A stretch of DNA of 64,000 bases from Candidatus Krumholzibacteriia bacterium (GTDB lineage Bacteria; Krumholzibacteriota; Krumholzibacteriia; G020349025): positions 62,001 through 126,000 of the forward strand of contig DASRJW010000101.1 of assembly GCA_035649275.1 (NCBI GenBank). The letters run 5' to 3'. Positions 1 through 9,019 of the stretch are shown here, piece by piece. Position numbers and translations under genes: made by a program. The notes beneath the pieces are model-generated. The model was given only the letters and a program-made list of their open reading frames with translations, had not been told where the DNA came from and searched no databases. The first letter of the stretch is position 1. Each line of letters starts with the position of its first letter.

Positions 1-2
1 CG

Positions 3-2231
3 GCGCTGCCTCTCTTGGCGGAAACGCTGGAGCGGACCGGCGTGCCCATCACCGCACCCACGCTCTTCGCCCTCGCCTCGCGGCGTTCCGGCCGCGCCCT
101 CTCGCGTCTCCTCGATCTCGCCGACGGCGAGTTCGCCACCACCCCGGTGCTGGAGTTCCTCCTCCTCGTTCCGGCGCGCTGGCAGGAGTGGGCCGGCATC
201 GCCGCGGACCCGGTGCCCTCGGCGTGGGAACGGGTGGCGCGACGCGCCGGGCTCGGCGTCGGCATCGAAGCCTGGCGCCGGCAGCTCAGGCGGGAGCGAC
301 AGGCGCTCCTGGACAGCCGGCCGCCGGAGGCGGAGGCACCCTCCCGTACGGCGCTCGCCGCAGCGGCGGCTTGCGCCGAGCTGGCGCAGGTCGCAGAAGC
401 CCTCGTAGCGGAGCTGCGCCGTTTCCCGGCTCGGGCGCGCTGGAGCGAGTTCGCCGCCCTCACGGCGGAGTGCGTGGAGCGCGTCTTTGTCGACACGGAA
501 GAAACGCGGGCCCTGCGCGCCGCACTCGCCGCACTCGCCGCTTTGGACGCGCTGCCGGCGCCGCGGCCGTCGCGCTCCGACTTTCGCGAAGCGCTGCGCC
601 ACCTGCTGGGGGAAGCGCGGGTGCCGGCGCCGGCGTCGCGACCGGGCGGCGTCACTCTCGGCACCGCGGAGGAGCTCTACGGTCTGGATTTCGACGTGCT
701 CTGCCTCGCCGGTCTGCAAGAAGGCGAGTGGCCCGGGCCGGTCGCCGAGGATCCCGTTCTTCCCGACCGGGATCGCGCCGTCGTCGGCGACAAGAGCGGC
801 CTGCCCGGTGCGCTGCCGCTGCGTGCCGACCAGCTCGAGCGGCAGCGCTGGCTCTTCCAGGCTGCGAGCGCCGGCGCCCGCCGCCAGCTGGTGCTCGGCT
901 ACGCCCGCCTCGACCCGGCGACGGGGGCGGCGCGGTTGCCCTCCGAGTTGCTCCTCGAGCTGGCGGAAGGGCGCGAAGGTCGCCGCCTCGATTACGAAGA
1001 CTTCGCCCGACTTTCCTGGTGCGAGCGCGTGCCGCTGCGCCGTCGCGAGACGCCGTCGGCCGGACCCATCCTCTCGCTGGAGGAATTCGACGACATCGCC
1101 GTGGCGGCGCTGCCGCCGCCGGCAGCGCGGCGCTACGTCCGCCTGCTGGGCCCCGGGCCGGCGCGCGGCCTCGCCCTCGCCGCTTCCCGGCAGGTGCGCC
1201 GGCGCTTCACCGCTTTCGACGGTCTCCTCGCCGACGCAGCCCTGCGGAGCGAGCTCGCAGGTCGGGTGCGCTCGCAGCCTTTCTCCGCCTCGCAGCTGGC
1301 GCTGTACTCCACCTGCCCGTTCAAGTTCTTCCTCCGCCAGCAGCTGCGGTTGGAACCGCTGGAGCGTGAGGAGCGTCGCGAACCCTCCGCGCTGGAGGTG
1401 GGCATCCTAGTCCATCGAATCTTGGAAGCCTTCCATCGTGGTCTCGAGTCGGACGATGTCGATTTCGAAGCGGCCAGCTTCGCGACCCTGCGCGAGCGCT
1501 TGCTGCAAGCGGCGAGCACCTGCTTCGCCGCCCGCGAGGAGACAGGAGCGCAGCGGGCGACGCTGCTCTGGGACATTCGCAAGCAACAGCTCCGCGACGA
1601 TCTGGTGCGCTTCCTGCGCCAGGAGCGGCAGCGGGCGGCGGAAGATCCGGGCTGGGTGCCTTGGCGTTTCGAATTCGCCTTCGGCCCCGAGGGGCCGGTG
1701 TCGCCGGCGGTGCAGCGCGGCGCCGATGCCTTGCGCTTGCGCGGCAAGATCGACCGCATCGACCGGCACCTGCGCCACCCGGGCCTGCGCGTGGTGGACT
1801 ACAAGAGCGGCCGGGCCCGCGCCGGAAAACGCGAACCCGGGGCGGTGCAGCTGGTGCTCTACCTGCTCGCCGCCAGCCGCGGCGACACGGCTTGCCTGGA
1901 GCACAGCGAGGGCCGCTTCGTCCACGTGACCCGCCGCGGTGGCTTCGAGGTGCAACGCCTGGCTGGCACGCGGGTGCTGGCGCGGCGAGCGGACTTCGAC
2001 ACCCTGGTGCGGGAGGTGGCGGCCGGGATCGAGGCAGGAGAATTCTTCCCGCAGCCGGGGGAGAACGGGGTGCATTGCCGCGCCTGCGACTATCGCGGTC
2101 TGTGCGACGCCCGCATCCAGCGCCTGGTGCAGCGCAAGTCGGCGAGCCGGCAGGACGCACGCTGGCAAGCGTTGCCCGACTTCGGCCTGGAGCTGCAGAC
2201 GCTCGGGAAGGGAACGGAGGACGATGACTGA
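3..2231 (+). CDS. AddB-like helicase/exonuclease subunit, 5' partial
   Basis: The frame is open to the left edge, so the N-terminus is missing; about 742 residues are visible. The C-terminal third is a PD-(D/E)XK nuclease of the RecB/AddB type: a GILVHRILEAFH helix near residue 467 and the catalytic motif VVDYKSG near residue 597. One cysteine in STCPFKFF (about residue 437) and three in the CRACDYRGLC region (about 693-702) match the iron-sulfur staple of AddB nucleases. In this family the subunit works with an AddA helicase to resect double-strand DNA ends for RecA loading. Its stop overlaps the start of the following helicase gene by 8 bases, so the two are translationally coupled. No Walker A motif is visible in the part present. 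Confidence 0.85.
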   Translation, partial: ALPLLAETLERTGVPITAPTLFALASRRSGRALSRLLDLADGEFATTPVLEFLLLVPARWQEWAGIAADPVPSAWERVARRAGLGVGIEAWRRQLRRERQALLDSRPPEAEAPSRTALAAAAACAELAQVAEALVAELRRFPARARWSEFAALTAECVERVFVDTEETRALRAALAALAALDALPAPRPSRSDFREALRHLLGEARVPAPASRPGGVTLGTAEELYGLDFDVLCLAGLQEGEWPGPVAEDPVLPDRDRAVVGDKSGLPGALPLRADQLERQRWLFQAASAGARRQLVLGYARLDPATGAARLPSELLLELAEGREGRRLDYEDFARLSWCERVPLRRRETPSAGPILSLEEFDDIAVAALPPPAARRYVRLLGPGPARGLALAASRQVRRRFTAFDGLLADAALRSELAGRVRSQPFSASQLALYSTCPFKFFLRQQLRLEPLEREERREPSALEVGILVHRILEAFHRGLESDDVDFEAASFATLRERLLQAASTCFAAREETGAQRATLLWDIRKQQLRDDLVRFLRQERQRAAEDPGWVPWRFEFAFGPEGPVSPAVQRGADALRLRGKIDRIDRHLRHPGLRVVDYKSGRARAGKREPGAVQLVLYLLAASRGDTACLEHSEGRFVHVTRRGGFEVQRLAGTRVLARRADFDTLVREVAAGIEAGEFFPQPGENGVHCRACDYRGLCDARIQRLVQRKSASRQDARWQALPDFGLELQTLGKGTEDDD

Positions 2232-4248
2232 CACGCTCCTTCCCGAAGACTGGAAGCCCGCCGATCAGGCGGTGCGCACCCGCATCGTGGAGAGCCTCGA
2301 TCGGCCGCTCGTGGTGGAGGCGGGAGCGGGTACGGGCAAGACCACACTCCTGGTGGCGCGGCTGCTGCACGCGCTGGAGAGCGGCGTCGCCGACATGGCC
2401 GGCATCGTGGCGATCAGCTTCACCGAGAAAGCGGCGGGGGAGCTGCGGCTGCGCTTGCGTCAGGCGTTGGAGACGCGCGTGCCCGCTGCGCCGGCGGCGG
2501 CGCAGGCGCGCCTGCGCCGAGCCCTCGGTGAACTGCATCGGGCGCAGATCTCCACCATCCACGCATTCGCCTCGAGCCTGCTGCGTGAGCGTCCGGCGGA
2601 AGCGCGACTGGATCCGCAGTTCCGCGTCCTCGACGAGCTGGAGGCGCTGCAGCTGCAGCGCGATTTCTGGCGTCGCTGGGTGGACCGCGAGCTGGAGGAT
2701 CCGCGCGGCGCCGAGCTGCTGCGCGCCGCGCTGCAGACCGGCGTGCGCCTCGACCCGGATCTCGAAGGCGTGGTGCGCGCTCTCTACGACAATCGCGATC
2801 TCGCCGAGGTGGTGCGCTTGCCGCCGGAGACCGAGGCCCTGGAAACGCGTCTGCAAGCCTTGCGACAGGAAGTGCGCGACAGCTGGCAACACGCCCAGGA
2901 CCACTGCCGCGATCGGAACGACCGGGGCCGGTTGCATCTCGAACAGCTGGCACAGCGTTTCGAGGCGCTCGAAGACCTCGATCACGAGGCGTGGCCCGCG
3001 TTCTTCCTGCAAGGAACGAGCGTCAAGCCCGGGCTCGGTCGGCGCGAGTCCTGGATTCCTGGTGGCCTGGAGACGAGCAAGGCGCTGCGGCAAGCGCTGC
3101 AAGCACGGCTCGAGGCGCTGCAGCAAGATCTGGCGGGACGAGTGCTGCGGCGCTCGCTGCTCTGGGCGCGACGCTTCCTGGCGGCGTACGCCGAGGAGAA
3201 GCGCCGGCTCGGAGTGCTGGACTTCCAGGACTTGCTGCTCGAAGCGCGGGCCTTGCTGCGTGACGACCTGGCAGTGCGCCGTGATCTCGGCCGGCGCGTG
3301 CGGATGCTCTGCGTCGACGAGTTCCAGGATACGGATCCGTTGCAAGCCGAGCTCGTGCTCTACCTCGCCGAAACAGGCCCCGCGGCGTTGTCCTGGCAGG
3401 ATGTGCAGGTAGGGGCCCAGCTCTTCCTGGTGGGCGACCCGAAGCAATCCATCTATCGCTTCCGCCGCGCTGATCTCGACGTCTACGAACAATGCTGCGC
3501 CATCGTGCGGCGCTCCGGCGGCGAGGTCCTCGACGTGGTGCAGAACTTCCGCAGCCGGCCGGCGATCCTGCACTGGGTGAACGGCGTCTTCGCTTCCCTC
3601 TTCGGCGCCGGTGCGGCGCATCCACCGCAGCCGCGGCACGTCCCTCTGGTGCCCTTGCCCGCCGCCACCACCGGCGGGCCGGCGGTGTGGATCGTCCCTC
3701 CCGCGGCCGGGAGCGCCGAGAATGCCGATACCGCCCGGCGCGCCGAGGCGTTGGCCCTCGTCGCCTTCGTGCAACGGGCCCTGGACGAAGCCTGGCCGGT
3801 GCGCCAGGCGAGCGGTGCACGGGCACTGCAGCCCGGCGACGTGGCCTTCCTTTTCGCCCGCACCTCCGGCATCGAACACTACGAGGATGCTCTGCGCGCC
3901 GCCGGTCTGCCCTTCCGCCAGGAAGGGGGCAAGCTCTTCTTCCAGCGCCAGGAAGTGCGCGACGTGCTCCATGCTCTCGCCGCGATCGACGACCCCGGCG
4001 ACGAACTGGCGCTGGCGGCGGCGTTGCGCTCACCGCTTTTCGGCGCCAGCGATGCGGCGCTCTGGCAGCATCGCCAGCGCTGTGGCCGCTTCGACTACTT
4101 GGCGCCGGCGCCGGAATCGCCGCTCCATGCAGCCCTCGAGACCTTCGCGGTGCTGCACGCCGAACGTCATGGCCGCGGCGTCGGCGGTGTCACCGCGCGC
4201 TTGCTCGAATGCACCGCGGCCCGGGCGGTGTACGGGGCGCAGCCCTAG
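2224..4248 (+). CDS. AddA/RecB-like UvrD-family helicase, N-terminal part ending at an in-frame TAG
   Basis: This is the front 674 residues of a superfamily 1 DNA helicase. Visible motifs, in order, are Walker A GAGTGKTT (about residue 34), SFTEKAAGEL (motif Ia), STIHAFASSLL, Walker B DEFQDTDP (about 365), GDPKQSIYRF (motif III) and VVQNFRSRP (motif IV). Translation stops at a TAG at 4246-4248, but the same frame carries on with conserved helicase sequence to 5493. The truncated product lacks motifs V and VI and should not be an active helicase alone. The start is the ATG that overlaps the AddB-like stop. The gene should pair with that protein in double-strand break repair. Whether the stop is a mutation, a sequencing error or read through cannot be decided here. 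Confidence 0.85.
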   Translation: MTDTLLPEDWKPADQAVRTRIVESLDRPLVVEAGAGTGKTTLLVARLLHALESGVADMAGIVAISFTEKAAGELRLRLRQALETRVPAAPAAAQARLRRALGELHRAQISTIHAFASSLLRERPAEARLDPQFRVLDELEALQLQRDFWRRWVDRELEDPRGAELLRAALQTGVRLDPDLEGVVRALYDNRDLAEVVRLPPETEALETRLQALRQEVRDSWQHAQDHCRDRNDRGRLHLEQLAQRFEALEDLDHEAWPAFFLQGTSVKPGLGRRESWIPGGLETSKALRQALQARLEALQQDLAGRVLRRSLLWARRFLAAYAEEKRRLGVLDFQDLLLEARALLRDDLAVRRDLGRRVRMLCVDEFQDTDPLQAELVLYLAETGPAALSWQDVQVGAQLFLVGDPKQSIYRFRRADLDVYEQCCAIVRRSGGEVLDVVQNFRSRPAILHWVNGVFASLFGAGAAHPPQPRHVPLVPLPAATTGGPAVWIVPPAAGSAENADTARRAEALALVAFVQRALDEAWPVRQASGARALQPGDVAFLFARTSGIEHYEDALRAAGLPFRQEGGKLFFQRQEVRDVLHALAAIDDPGDELALAAALRSPLFGASDAALWQHRQRCGRFDYLAPAPESPLHAALETFAVLHAERHGRGVGGVTARLLECTAARAVYGAQP

Positions 4249-4278
4249 GGCGACCGTGCCCTCGCCAACTTCGACACC

Positions 4279-5493
4279 TTGCTCCGGCGAGCCCGCGGCT
4301 TCGAGAACAGTCGCCCCGCCGGTTTGCGCGAATTCGTCAACGCCCTGCGCGATCTCGACGAGGAAGCGCCGCGCCTGGCGGAGTGGACGCCGGAGGAGGA
4401 GAACCCGGAGCAGGTGCGCCTGCTCACGGTGCATATGGCGAAGGGACTCGAGTTCCCCTGCGTCGTCCTCGCCAACCTCGCGGCGCGCGGCAATCCACAG
4501 CACGAGGCCATCGTCTACGACCGCGCCGAGGGCACGGCGGAGATGCGGTTGCAAGCCACAGATCTCGGTGCGGCGCTGCAGGCACCGGGCTGGGCCCCGC
4601 TCGCCACGCGGGAGCGCGAGCGCGAGCGCGCCGAGGAGAAGCGCTTGCTCTACGTCGCGGCAACGCGGGCGCGGGACTACTTGGCGGTGGGCGCCTTCGC
4701 CGGCCGGCGCGCCGAAGGCTTGTTGAAGGCGCTGCAGGAGGTCCCGGGAGCGCTGGGGGATGGCCCCCTCGGCGAGCTGCCAGCGCCGGTGCCGGCCGGG
4801 GCCACGACCCCCATGCAAGCGGCATGGTGCATCGTCCAGGCAGGAGAGCTGCGCCCCCCGGTGCGGAGTGCGCCCTCGCCGCGCCCGGCGGCCGAGGTGG
4901 AGGTGCTGCGCGAGACACGCCAAGCCTGGTCTGTGGCGCACGCGGCACTCTTGCGTCGCGGCAGCGAGCCTCGCGTCCGCCGCTGCACCGAGCCGGAGTG
5001 GGGGACGGCCCGGGGACTCGAAGCCTTGCTGCACGAAGTGCTGCGGCAGGTGCCTCTCGACGCCTCGGCCCCCATCCTCGGCGCCTGTGCCCGCGAGGTC
5101 GCAGCGCGACTCGGCGCCACGAGCCACATCGATGCAGCTCTCGCTCTCTTGCTGCCGTCTCTCGCTCTGCCGATCCACGCGCGGGCCCAGGCGGCGTCAC
5201 AGCTCTGGCGCGGCACCCGACTGTTGCACGCCTCCGGCGCCGCCCTTCTCGAGGTGTGTCTCGATCTGGTCTTCCTGGAGGACCAAGGTGCGGTGCTGGT
5301 GGACTACGCCCTCCAGCTGGCGGACGACGCCCAGGCGGCAGGCGAGGCGCTGGCGCGCCGCGCTTTCGTCCTGACGCGAACCGGTGTCCCGGTGGGTGAA
5401 GCGGGGACGCTTTTCTTGTCGGCCGGAGTTTATGAGCCGCTGGCAGATCTGGGGGCGCGACTGGAAGCGGTGGGGCGGGAATTCGGCGCCTGA
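4279..5493 (+). CDS. AddA/RecB-like helicase, C-terminal part (same frame as the upstream fragment)
   Basis: This continues the helicase interrupted at 4246. It holds motif V (LLTVHMAKGLEF) and motif VI (EEKRLLYVAATRARDY), so it is the second RecA-like lobe. The first in-frame TTG after the stop is at 4279, but conserved sequence begins directly after the TAG (GDRALANFD), so the two parts were one gene of about 1089 residues. The C-terminus corresponds to the RecB/AddA nuclease domain, yet the expected DYK catalytic motif reads VLVDYALQLADD: the aspartate is there and the lysine is alanine. I infer that nuclease activity of the complex, if any, resides in the AddB-like subunit. No separate ribosome binding site is evident. 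Confidence 0.75.
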   Translation: MLRRARGFENSRPAGLREFVNALRDLDEEAPRLAEWTPEEENPEQVRLLTVHMAKGLEFPCVVLANLAARGNPQHEAIVYDRAEGTAEMRLQATDLGAALQAPGWAPLATRERERERAEEKRLLYVAATRARDYLAVGAFAGRRAEGLLKALQEVPGALGDGPLGELPAPVPAGATTPMQAAWCIVQAGELRPPVRSAPSPRPAAEVEVLRETRQAWSVAHAALLRRGSEPRVRRCTEPEWGTARGLEALLHEVLRQVPLDASAPILGACAREVAARLGATSHIDAALALLLPSLALPIHARAQAASQLWRGTRLLHASGAALLEVCLDLVFLEDQGAVLVDYALQLADDAQAAGEALARRAFVLTRTGVPVGEAGTLFLSAGVYEPLADLGARLEAVGREFGA

Positions 5494-5500
5494 CGGTTTC

Positions 5501-5518
5501 TCCACCACACCTGGTGGA
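5501..5518 (+). terminator. Stem-loop after the helicase gene
   Basis: A perfect 7-bp inverted repeat (tccacca / tggtgga) with a 4-base loop lies 8 bases after the helicase stop codon, in the gap before a convergent gene. There is no T-run, so it could slow RNA decay or act as a weak terminator. The function is inferred from position only. Confidence 0.35.
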
Positions 5519-5587
5519 AATCAGAGCAGGGGAGACCGGTGGAAATCGGAGGTGGGGAGACGGGTGGGAATCGGAGCAGGGAGAATC
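5513..5587. repeat. 25-bp tandem repeat, three copies
   Basis: Three head-to-tail copies, each exactly 25 bases, begin at 5513, 5538 and 5563 with ggtggaaatc, ggtggaaatc and ggtgggaatc. A decayed fourth copy seems to start at 5588. The array lies in the non-coding gap between two convergent genes. The remainder of the gap, to 5845, shows no gene, clear promoter or further structure. Confidence 0.75.
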
Positions 5588-5845
5588 GGTGCGTTCAGAG
5601 GCAGAAAGCGCCGGGCGTGGGGCAGAATGGAAAGGGCGGGAGATCGCGGCGGTTCTCGGTCGCATCCATCGACCCATCCCCGCACCACACGTGACGCACT
5701 TCGCCGAGGACCTCGCCTCTCCCGCCCATTTCCAGAGGGTCGTCTCGTCTCGCAATCTGCAAGATCGGGACCAGACGTCGGGACCCTGGGGCGGGGCGCC
5801 CAGGCGTCCGGCCCCAGGCGGGACCGGACGCCCTGACGCAACCTC

Positions 5846-7228
5846 CTAGTGCGGCTGCTGCTGCTCCTGCTGCTGCTGCTGTTGCTGCTGCTTCTGCGAG
5901 TCCTGGATCTGACGCAGCTCCTCGCGGTTGAGCACGGTGAGCTCGACGCGACGGTTGCGCGAGCGGCCCTGCTCGTCCACGTTCGAAGCCACGGGCAGTT
6001 CCTCGCCATAGCCGTGCACGCGCAGCTGCGAGCTGCTGATCTGCGGGAACTTCCACAGCAGATAGTCCGCCACTGCCTGAGCGCGGCGCTCGGACAACTT
6101 GGCGTTCGTCGCGTTGCTGCCCCGCGAATCGGTGTGGCCGCCCACCTCGATGCGCAGCTGCGGCCAGCGCGACAGCACCTCGCCGGTCTCGTCGAGGACG
6201 GCGAAGCTGGAAGGATCCAGCTGCGCGCTGCCGGTGATGAAGTTGACTCCCTGCAGGCGGAGCTTGCCGGTGTCGAGCATCTCGTACTCGAGCTGGGAGA
6301 TCTTGCAGCCCGAGGCGTCGACGCGCGTACCCGCCGGCGTGTCCGGGCAGTTGTCGAGGCCGTCCACCACGCCGTCTTTGTCCCCATCGGTGGGACAACC
6401 GCGGGCGTCCACGACCGCGCCGGCCACGGTGGCGGCGCACACATCGATGCCGTCGAAGACGCCGTCGCGATCCGCGTCGGCGGGGCAGCCGGAACCATCC
6501 ACGCTGGCTCCCGCCGGCGTGGCGCTGCACAGATCGAGGCCGTCCCAGATGCCGTCGCTGTCGCCGTCGGTCGGGCAGCCCTTGGCATCCACGGTGGCGC
6601 CGTTCGGCGTCGAGGCGCAGAGATCACGGTTGTCGGCCACGCCGTCACCGTCGATGTCGCCATGCTTGCGGGCGAAAGGCAGAACGAGACGCGCGCCGAT
6701 GGCGGTGTTCTGCATCACGTTGTTGGTGCCGCTGCTGCGCGTGCCGAGCATGAGCTGCCAGGCCTCGAGGCGCACACCGAGGCCGCTCGAGCCCACGATC
6801 TTCAGGCCTCCGCCGATCTGGGCGAAGGGATCCTGGATGGCGCCTGCCGCGTCGGTGCTCATGTCCTCGGCGTAACCGCCGCCGATGGTGATGAAGGGCC
6901 GGACGTGCGCGTGGCTGGTGAGATCGAGGGAGAATCCCCCGCTCACCATCCCCAGGTCCCGCTGCACCGGCTCGACGGTGGTGGGGAGCTCGAAGCGCGA
7001 CCAGCCGCCCTGGGCCTCGAAGGCGATCCGCGGCGACAGGGCGATGCCGAGCCGCGCCCCGACCAGGGGCGAAACACGTTCGGTGAAGCCGAGCTGCTCG
7101 TCCACCACGAGTGCACCGGCATACGGGCTGAATTCGAGGTTCACCCTCTCGATCCGCGCCGCGGCGCTCGAAACACCGAGCAGCGCGCAGCCGGCCAGAG
7201 CGAGAAGGATCCGGGTGCTCTTGTTCAT
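5846..7228 (-). CDS. OmpA-family outer-membrane protein with TSP3 repeats and polyglutamine tail
   Basis: The 460-residue protein starts with a signal peptide (MNKSTRILLALAG..., cleavage probably after SSAAA). A beta-rich region of about 150 residues, probably a small barrel, follows. Next come four thrombospondin type 3-like calcium-binding repeats (DGDGVADNRDLC type, ending GC) around residues 190-305. The C-terminal OmpA domain carries the peptidoglycan-binding signature GGHTDSRGSNATNAKLSERR. It should anchor the outer membrane to the cell wall. The last 20 residues are almost all glutamine, encoded by a CAG-type microsatellite, which is unusual for this family. A purine-rich AGAGGTAGG sequence precedes the ATG. 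The gene is convergent with the helicase gene and shares no operon with the methyltransferase behind it beyond direction. Confidence 0.9.
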   Translation of the reverse strand: MNKSTRILLALAGCALLGVSSAAARIERVNLEFSPYAGALVVDEQLGFTERVSPLVGARLGIALSPRIAFEAQGGWSRFELPTTVEPVQRDLGMVSGGFSLDLTSHAHVRPFITIGGGYAEDMSTDAAGAIQDPFAQIGGGLKIVGSSGLGVRLEAWQLMLGTRSSGTNNVMQNTAIGARLVLPFARKHGDIDGDGVADNRDLCASTPNGATVDAKGCPTDGDSDGIWDGLDLCSATPAGASVDGSGCPADADRDGVFDGIDVCAATVAGAVVDARGCPTDGDKDGVVDGLDNCPDTPAGTRVDASGCKISQLEYEMLDTGKLRLQGVNFITGSAQLDPSSFAVLDETGEVLSRWPQLRIEVGGHTDSRGSNATNAKLSERRAQAVADYLLWKFPQISSSQLRVHGYGEELPVASNVDEQGRSRNRRVELTVLNREELRQIQDSQKQQQQQQQQEQQQPH

Positions 7229-7408
7229 CGCCTACCTCTCCATCTGGGCTCTGCGCGTCCGACGCGCCCGGAGGCGGTCGTTCCGCGCGCTTCCACTGTG
7301 CTGCGCCCGACGTCGCGTGTGGACCGGGCTGCTCGCATCGGGTTGGCAAGAGCCGTTCCGCCATACGGCGATTTCTGGCGTGAAAGGACAGGAAAGGGGC
7401 GGCGGCGC

Positions 7409-8227
7409 TCAGTGGCGCCGCGCGACGCAGACGAGATCCGTGGACGATTGCGGCTGGAAGGGATTTCCGCACAAGTCTCCGTACCAGACGATCGATTCGA
7501 AGCCGGCCTGGTGGAGCTCTGGCTCCAGTTCGTCGCGCTGCCAGCCTCGTAGCGTCGTGACGTGGCTGGAAACCACCTCCACCGGCACCGCTGCCTCCGG
7601 TCGCAGGCGAAGCGTGGTGGGGAAGAACTGCAGGCGGCGGTCCGGGAGATGGCGCAACAGGCGAAGGAAGACGATCTCGCCCTCTGCATCGGGGCGGAAC
7701 TGCAGGGGCAGATGGCGCTCGCCTTGGGCCAGGCGCGCGTAGTTGAGGATCTGGATCACCCAGGCGCCGCCCGGTCGCAGCGCCGCATGGACACCGCGAC
7801 ACGCTGCTGCCAACTCTTTCGCTTCCTGGAGATGGACGAGTGTGTTCCCCAGACAGAAGGCGGTGCCGAAGCGCTCTTCTCCCAGCGCTTCGTGGAGGCG
7901 GACGAGATCGCCGGCGACGAAGCGAGCGCTGGTGCCGGCGGCGCGCGGGCGCGCCTGCTCGAGCTGCGCCTCGGAGCGATCCACGCCGAGGACGCGGTAG
8001 CCGGCGCCAGCGAAGTGCAGCGCATGCTCGCCGGTGCCGCAGCCCAGATCGAGGAGGCTCGGCTCGGGTCCTTCCTGCAGCACCTGCAGCAGGAAGGGGC
8101 CTTCCCGCTGCAGGCGCTCGGGCCAGGCGAAGAGCCGGCCGTACTGCAACTTGGCGTACGGGTCCGAGGCTTCTGGTACTTGTGGTCCAGTGTCGCTCAA
8201 GCGGGCTCCCGGGAGGGCGGCGACCAC
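7409..8227 (-). CDS. SAM-dependent class I methyltransferase
   Basis: A 272-residue protein with the Rossmann-fold SAM-binding motif I LLDLGCGTGEHAL near residue 59, followed by GVDRSEAQLEQAR (the acidic residue that holds the ribose) and FVAGDL (motif II). The region FCLGNTLVHL fits motif IV of methyltransferase family 11/25 proteins. The substrate cannot be told from sequence. It is divergent from the lipoprotein gene at 8294, with a 66-base shared upstream region. The first in-frame start gives MVAALPGARL; a slightly later start is possible because conservation begins only around residue 20. Confidence 0.85.
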   Translation of the reverse strand: MVAALPGARLSDTGPQVPEASDPYAKLQYGRLFAWPERLQREGPFLLQVLQEGPEPSLLDLGCGTGEHALHFAGAGYRVLGVDRSEAQLEQARPRAAGTSARFVAGDLVRLHEALGEERFGTAFCLGNTLVHLQEAKELAAACRGVHAALRPGGAWVIQILNYARLAQGERHLPLQFRPDAEGEIVFLRLLRHLPDRRLQFFPTTLRLRPEAAVPVEVVSSHVTTLRGWQRDELEPELHQAGFESIVWYGDLCGNPFQPQSSTDLVCVARRH

Positions 8228-8254
8228 GGGACTCGCGCCGCCGCCAGAGTGATG

Positions 8255-8261
8255 TTATATT
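8255..8261 (+). promoter_or_regulatory. Possible -10 element for the lipoprotein gene
   Basis: The stretch ttatatt is the only AT-rich run in the 66-base divergent gap and lies about 33 bases before the ATG at 8294, a suitable distance for a -10 box. No good -35 match is seen at the right spacing. Confidence 0.3.
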
Positions 8262-8293
8262 TCCCCGGCGCTGCGGGAGCAAGGAGACGAAGC

Positions 8294-8872
8294 ATGGGGA
8301 AAAGACTGCAGGCGGGGGCCGGGTTCATGGGCGCGGGACTCGCTTCCCTGCTCTTCCTCCTCCCGGCCTGCGAGGACACCCAGACTTTCGCCCGCGTGGA
8401 GCGCCGCACTCTGACGGTCGACTCCTTCCAAAGACGGCCCGTCGACGGTGGTACTCGGGTGGAGGTCTTCGTCTCGGTTCCAGAGAAGGATCACCCCGAG
8501 ATTCTGGTGAACTGGACGAATCTGAGAGGCGAGATCGAGGTGGAGGCGTACGTCCTCGCGCGTTCGGTGTACGCCGACCCGGCCAACGCCGGCAAGCCTC
8601 TCGCCGTGCTCGCCCAGGAGCAGACGGATCTGCAGAATCAGGAGCGCGAGGACGCCAAGCAGAACCAGCAGCCGCCACCGCCGCTCCGGATCCTCTGGCC
8701 GCAGCTGCCGGACGAACAGCCACCCTACGGCGAGACCCGGCCGACCCAGCTCCATCTCCACCCCGATCCGGGCGAGTGGGTCGTCGTTTTCTACAACCCC
8801 TTCGGTCCCGGTCCGACCAACCGGGCTTCCCTGTCGGCGAGCATCGAGCTCTCCTTCTACTCCATCCCCTGA
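8294..8872 (+). CDS. Predicted lipoprotein of unknown function
   Basis: The 192-residue product begins with a hydrophobic signal sequence ending in FLLPACEDTQ, which resembles a lipobox with Cys 26 as the modified residue. The mature part has no family I recognise. It contains a glutamine- and asparagine-rich stretch (QNQEREDAKQNQQPPPP) near the middle and ends in beta-type sequence (ASLSASIELSFYSIP). The ATG is preceded by aaggaga. It probably sits on the inner leaflet of the outer membrane or the outer leaflet of the inner membrane. It is divergent from the methyltransferase gene and about 150 bases upstream of the acyl-CoA dehydrogenase gene. Confidence 0.75.
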   Translation: MGKRLQAGAGFMGAGLASLLFLLPACEDTQTFARVERRTLTVDSFQRRPVDGGTRVEVFVSVPEKDHPEILVNWTNLRGEIEVEAYVLARSVYADPANAGKPLAVLAQEQTDLQNQEREDAKQNQQPPPPLRILWPQLPDEQPPYGETRPTQLHLHPDPGEWVVVFYNPFGPGPTNRASLSASIELSFYSIP

Positions 8873-9019
8873 GGGGAAGGCGCGTTCCCCCTCTGCAGAC
8901 TCGACACCAGAGAAGGCTCGACACCTCTCTCGACCCTATGATGGTGGCGCCCTGGTCCTTCCCGCTCGCGGCGGCCTGATCCTTGCTGCTCCCCAGGCGG
9001 TCTCGAGGAGGTGCCCTTG

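Noticed and set aside
1321-3972. Long open frame of 883 codons on the minus strand
   Set aside because: It lies opposite two well-supported repair genes, is low-complexity and has no family pattern; long antisense frames are expected in GC-rich DNA.
4246-4248. TAG recoded as a sense codon across the genome
   Set aside because: Several intact genes in the window end with TAG at their expected length, so general recoding is not supported.
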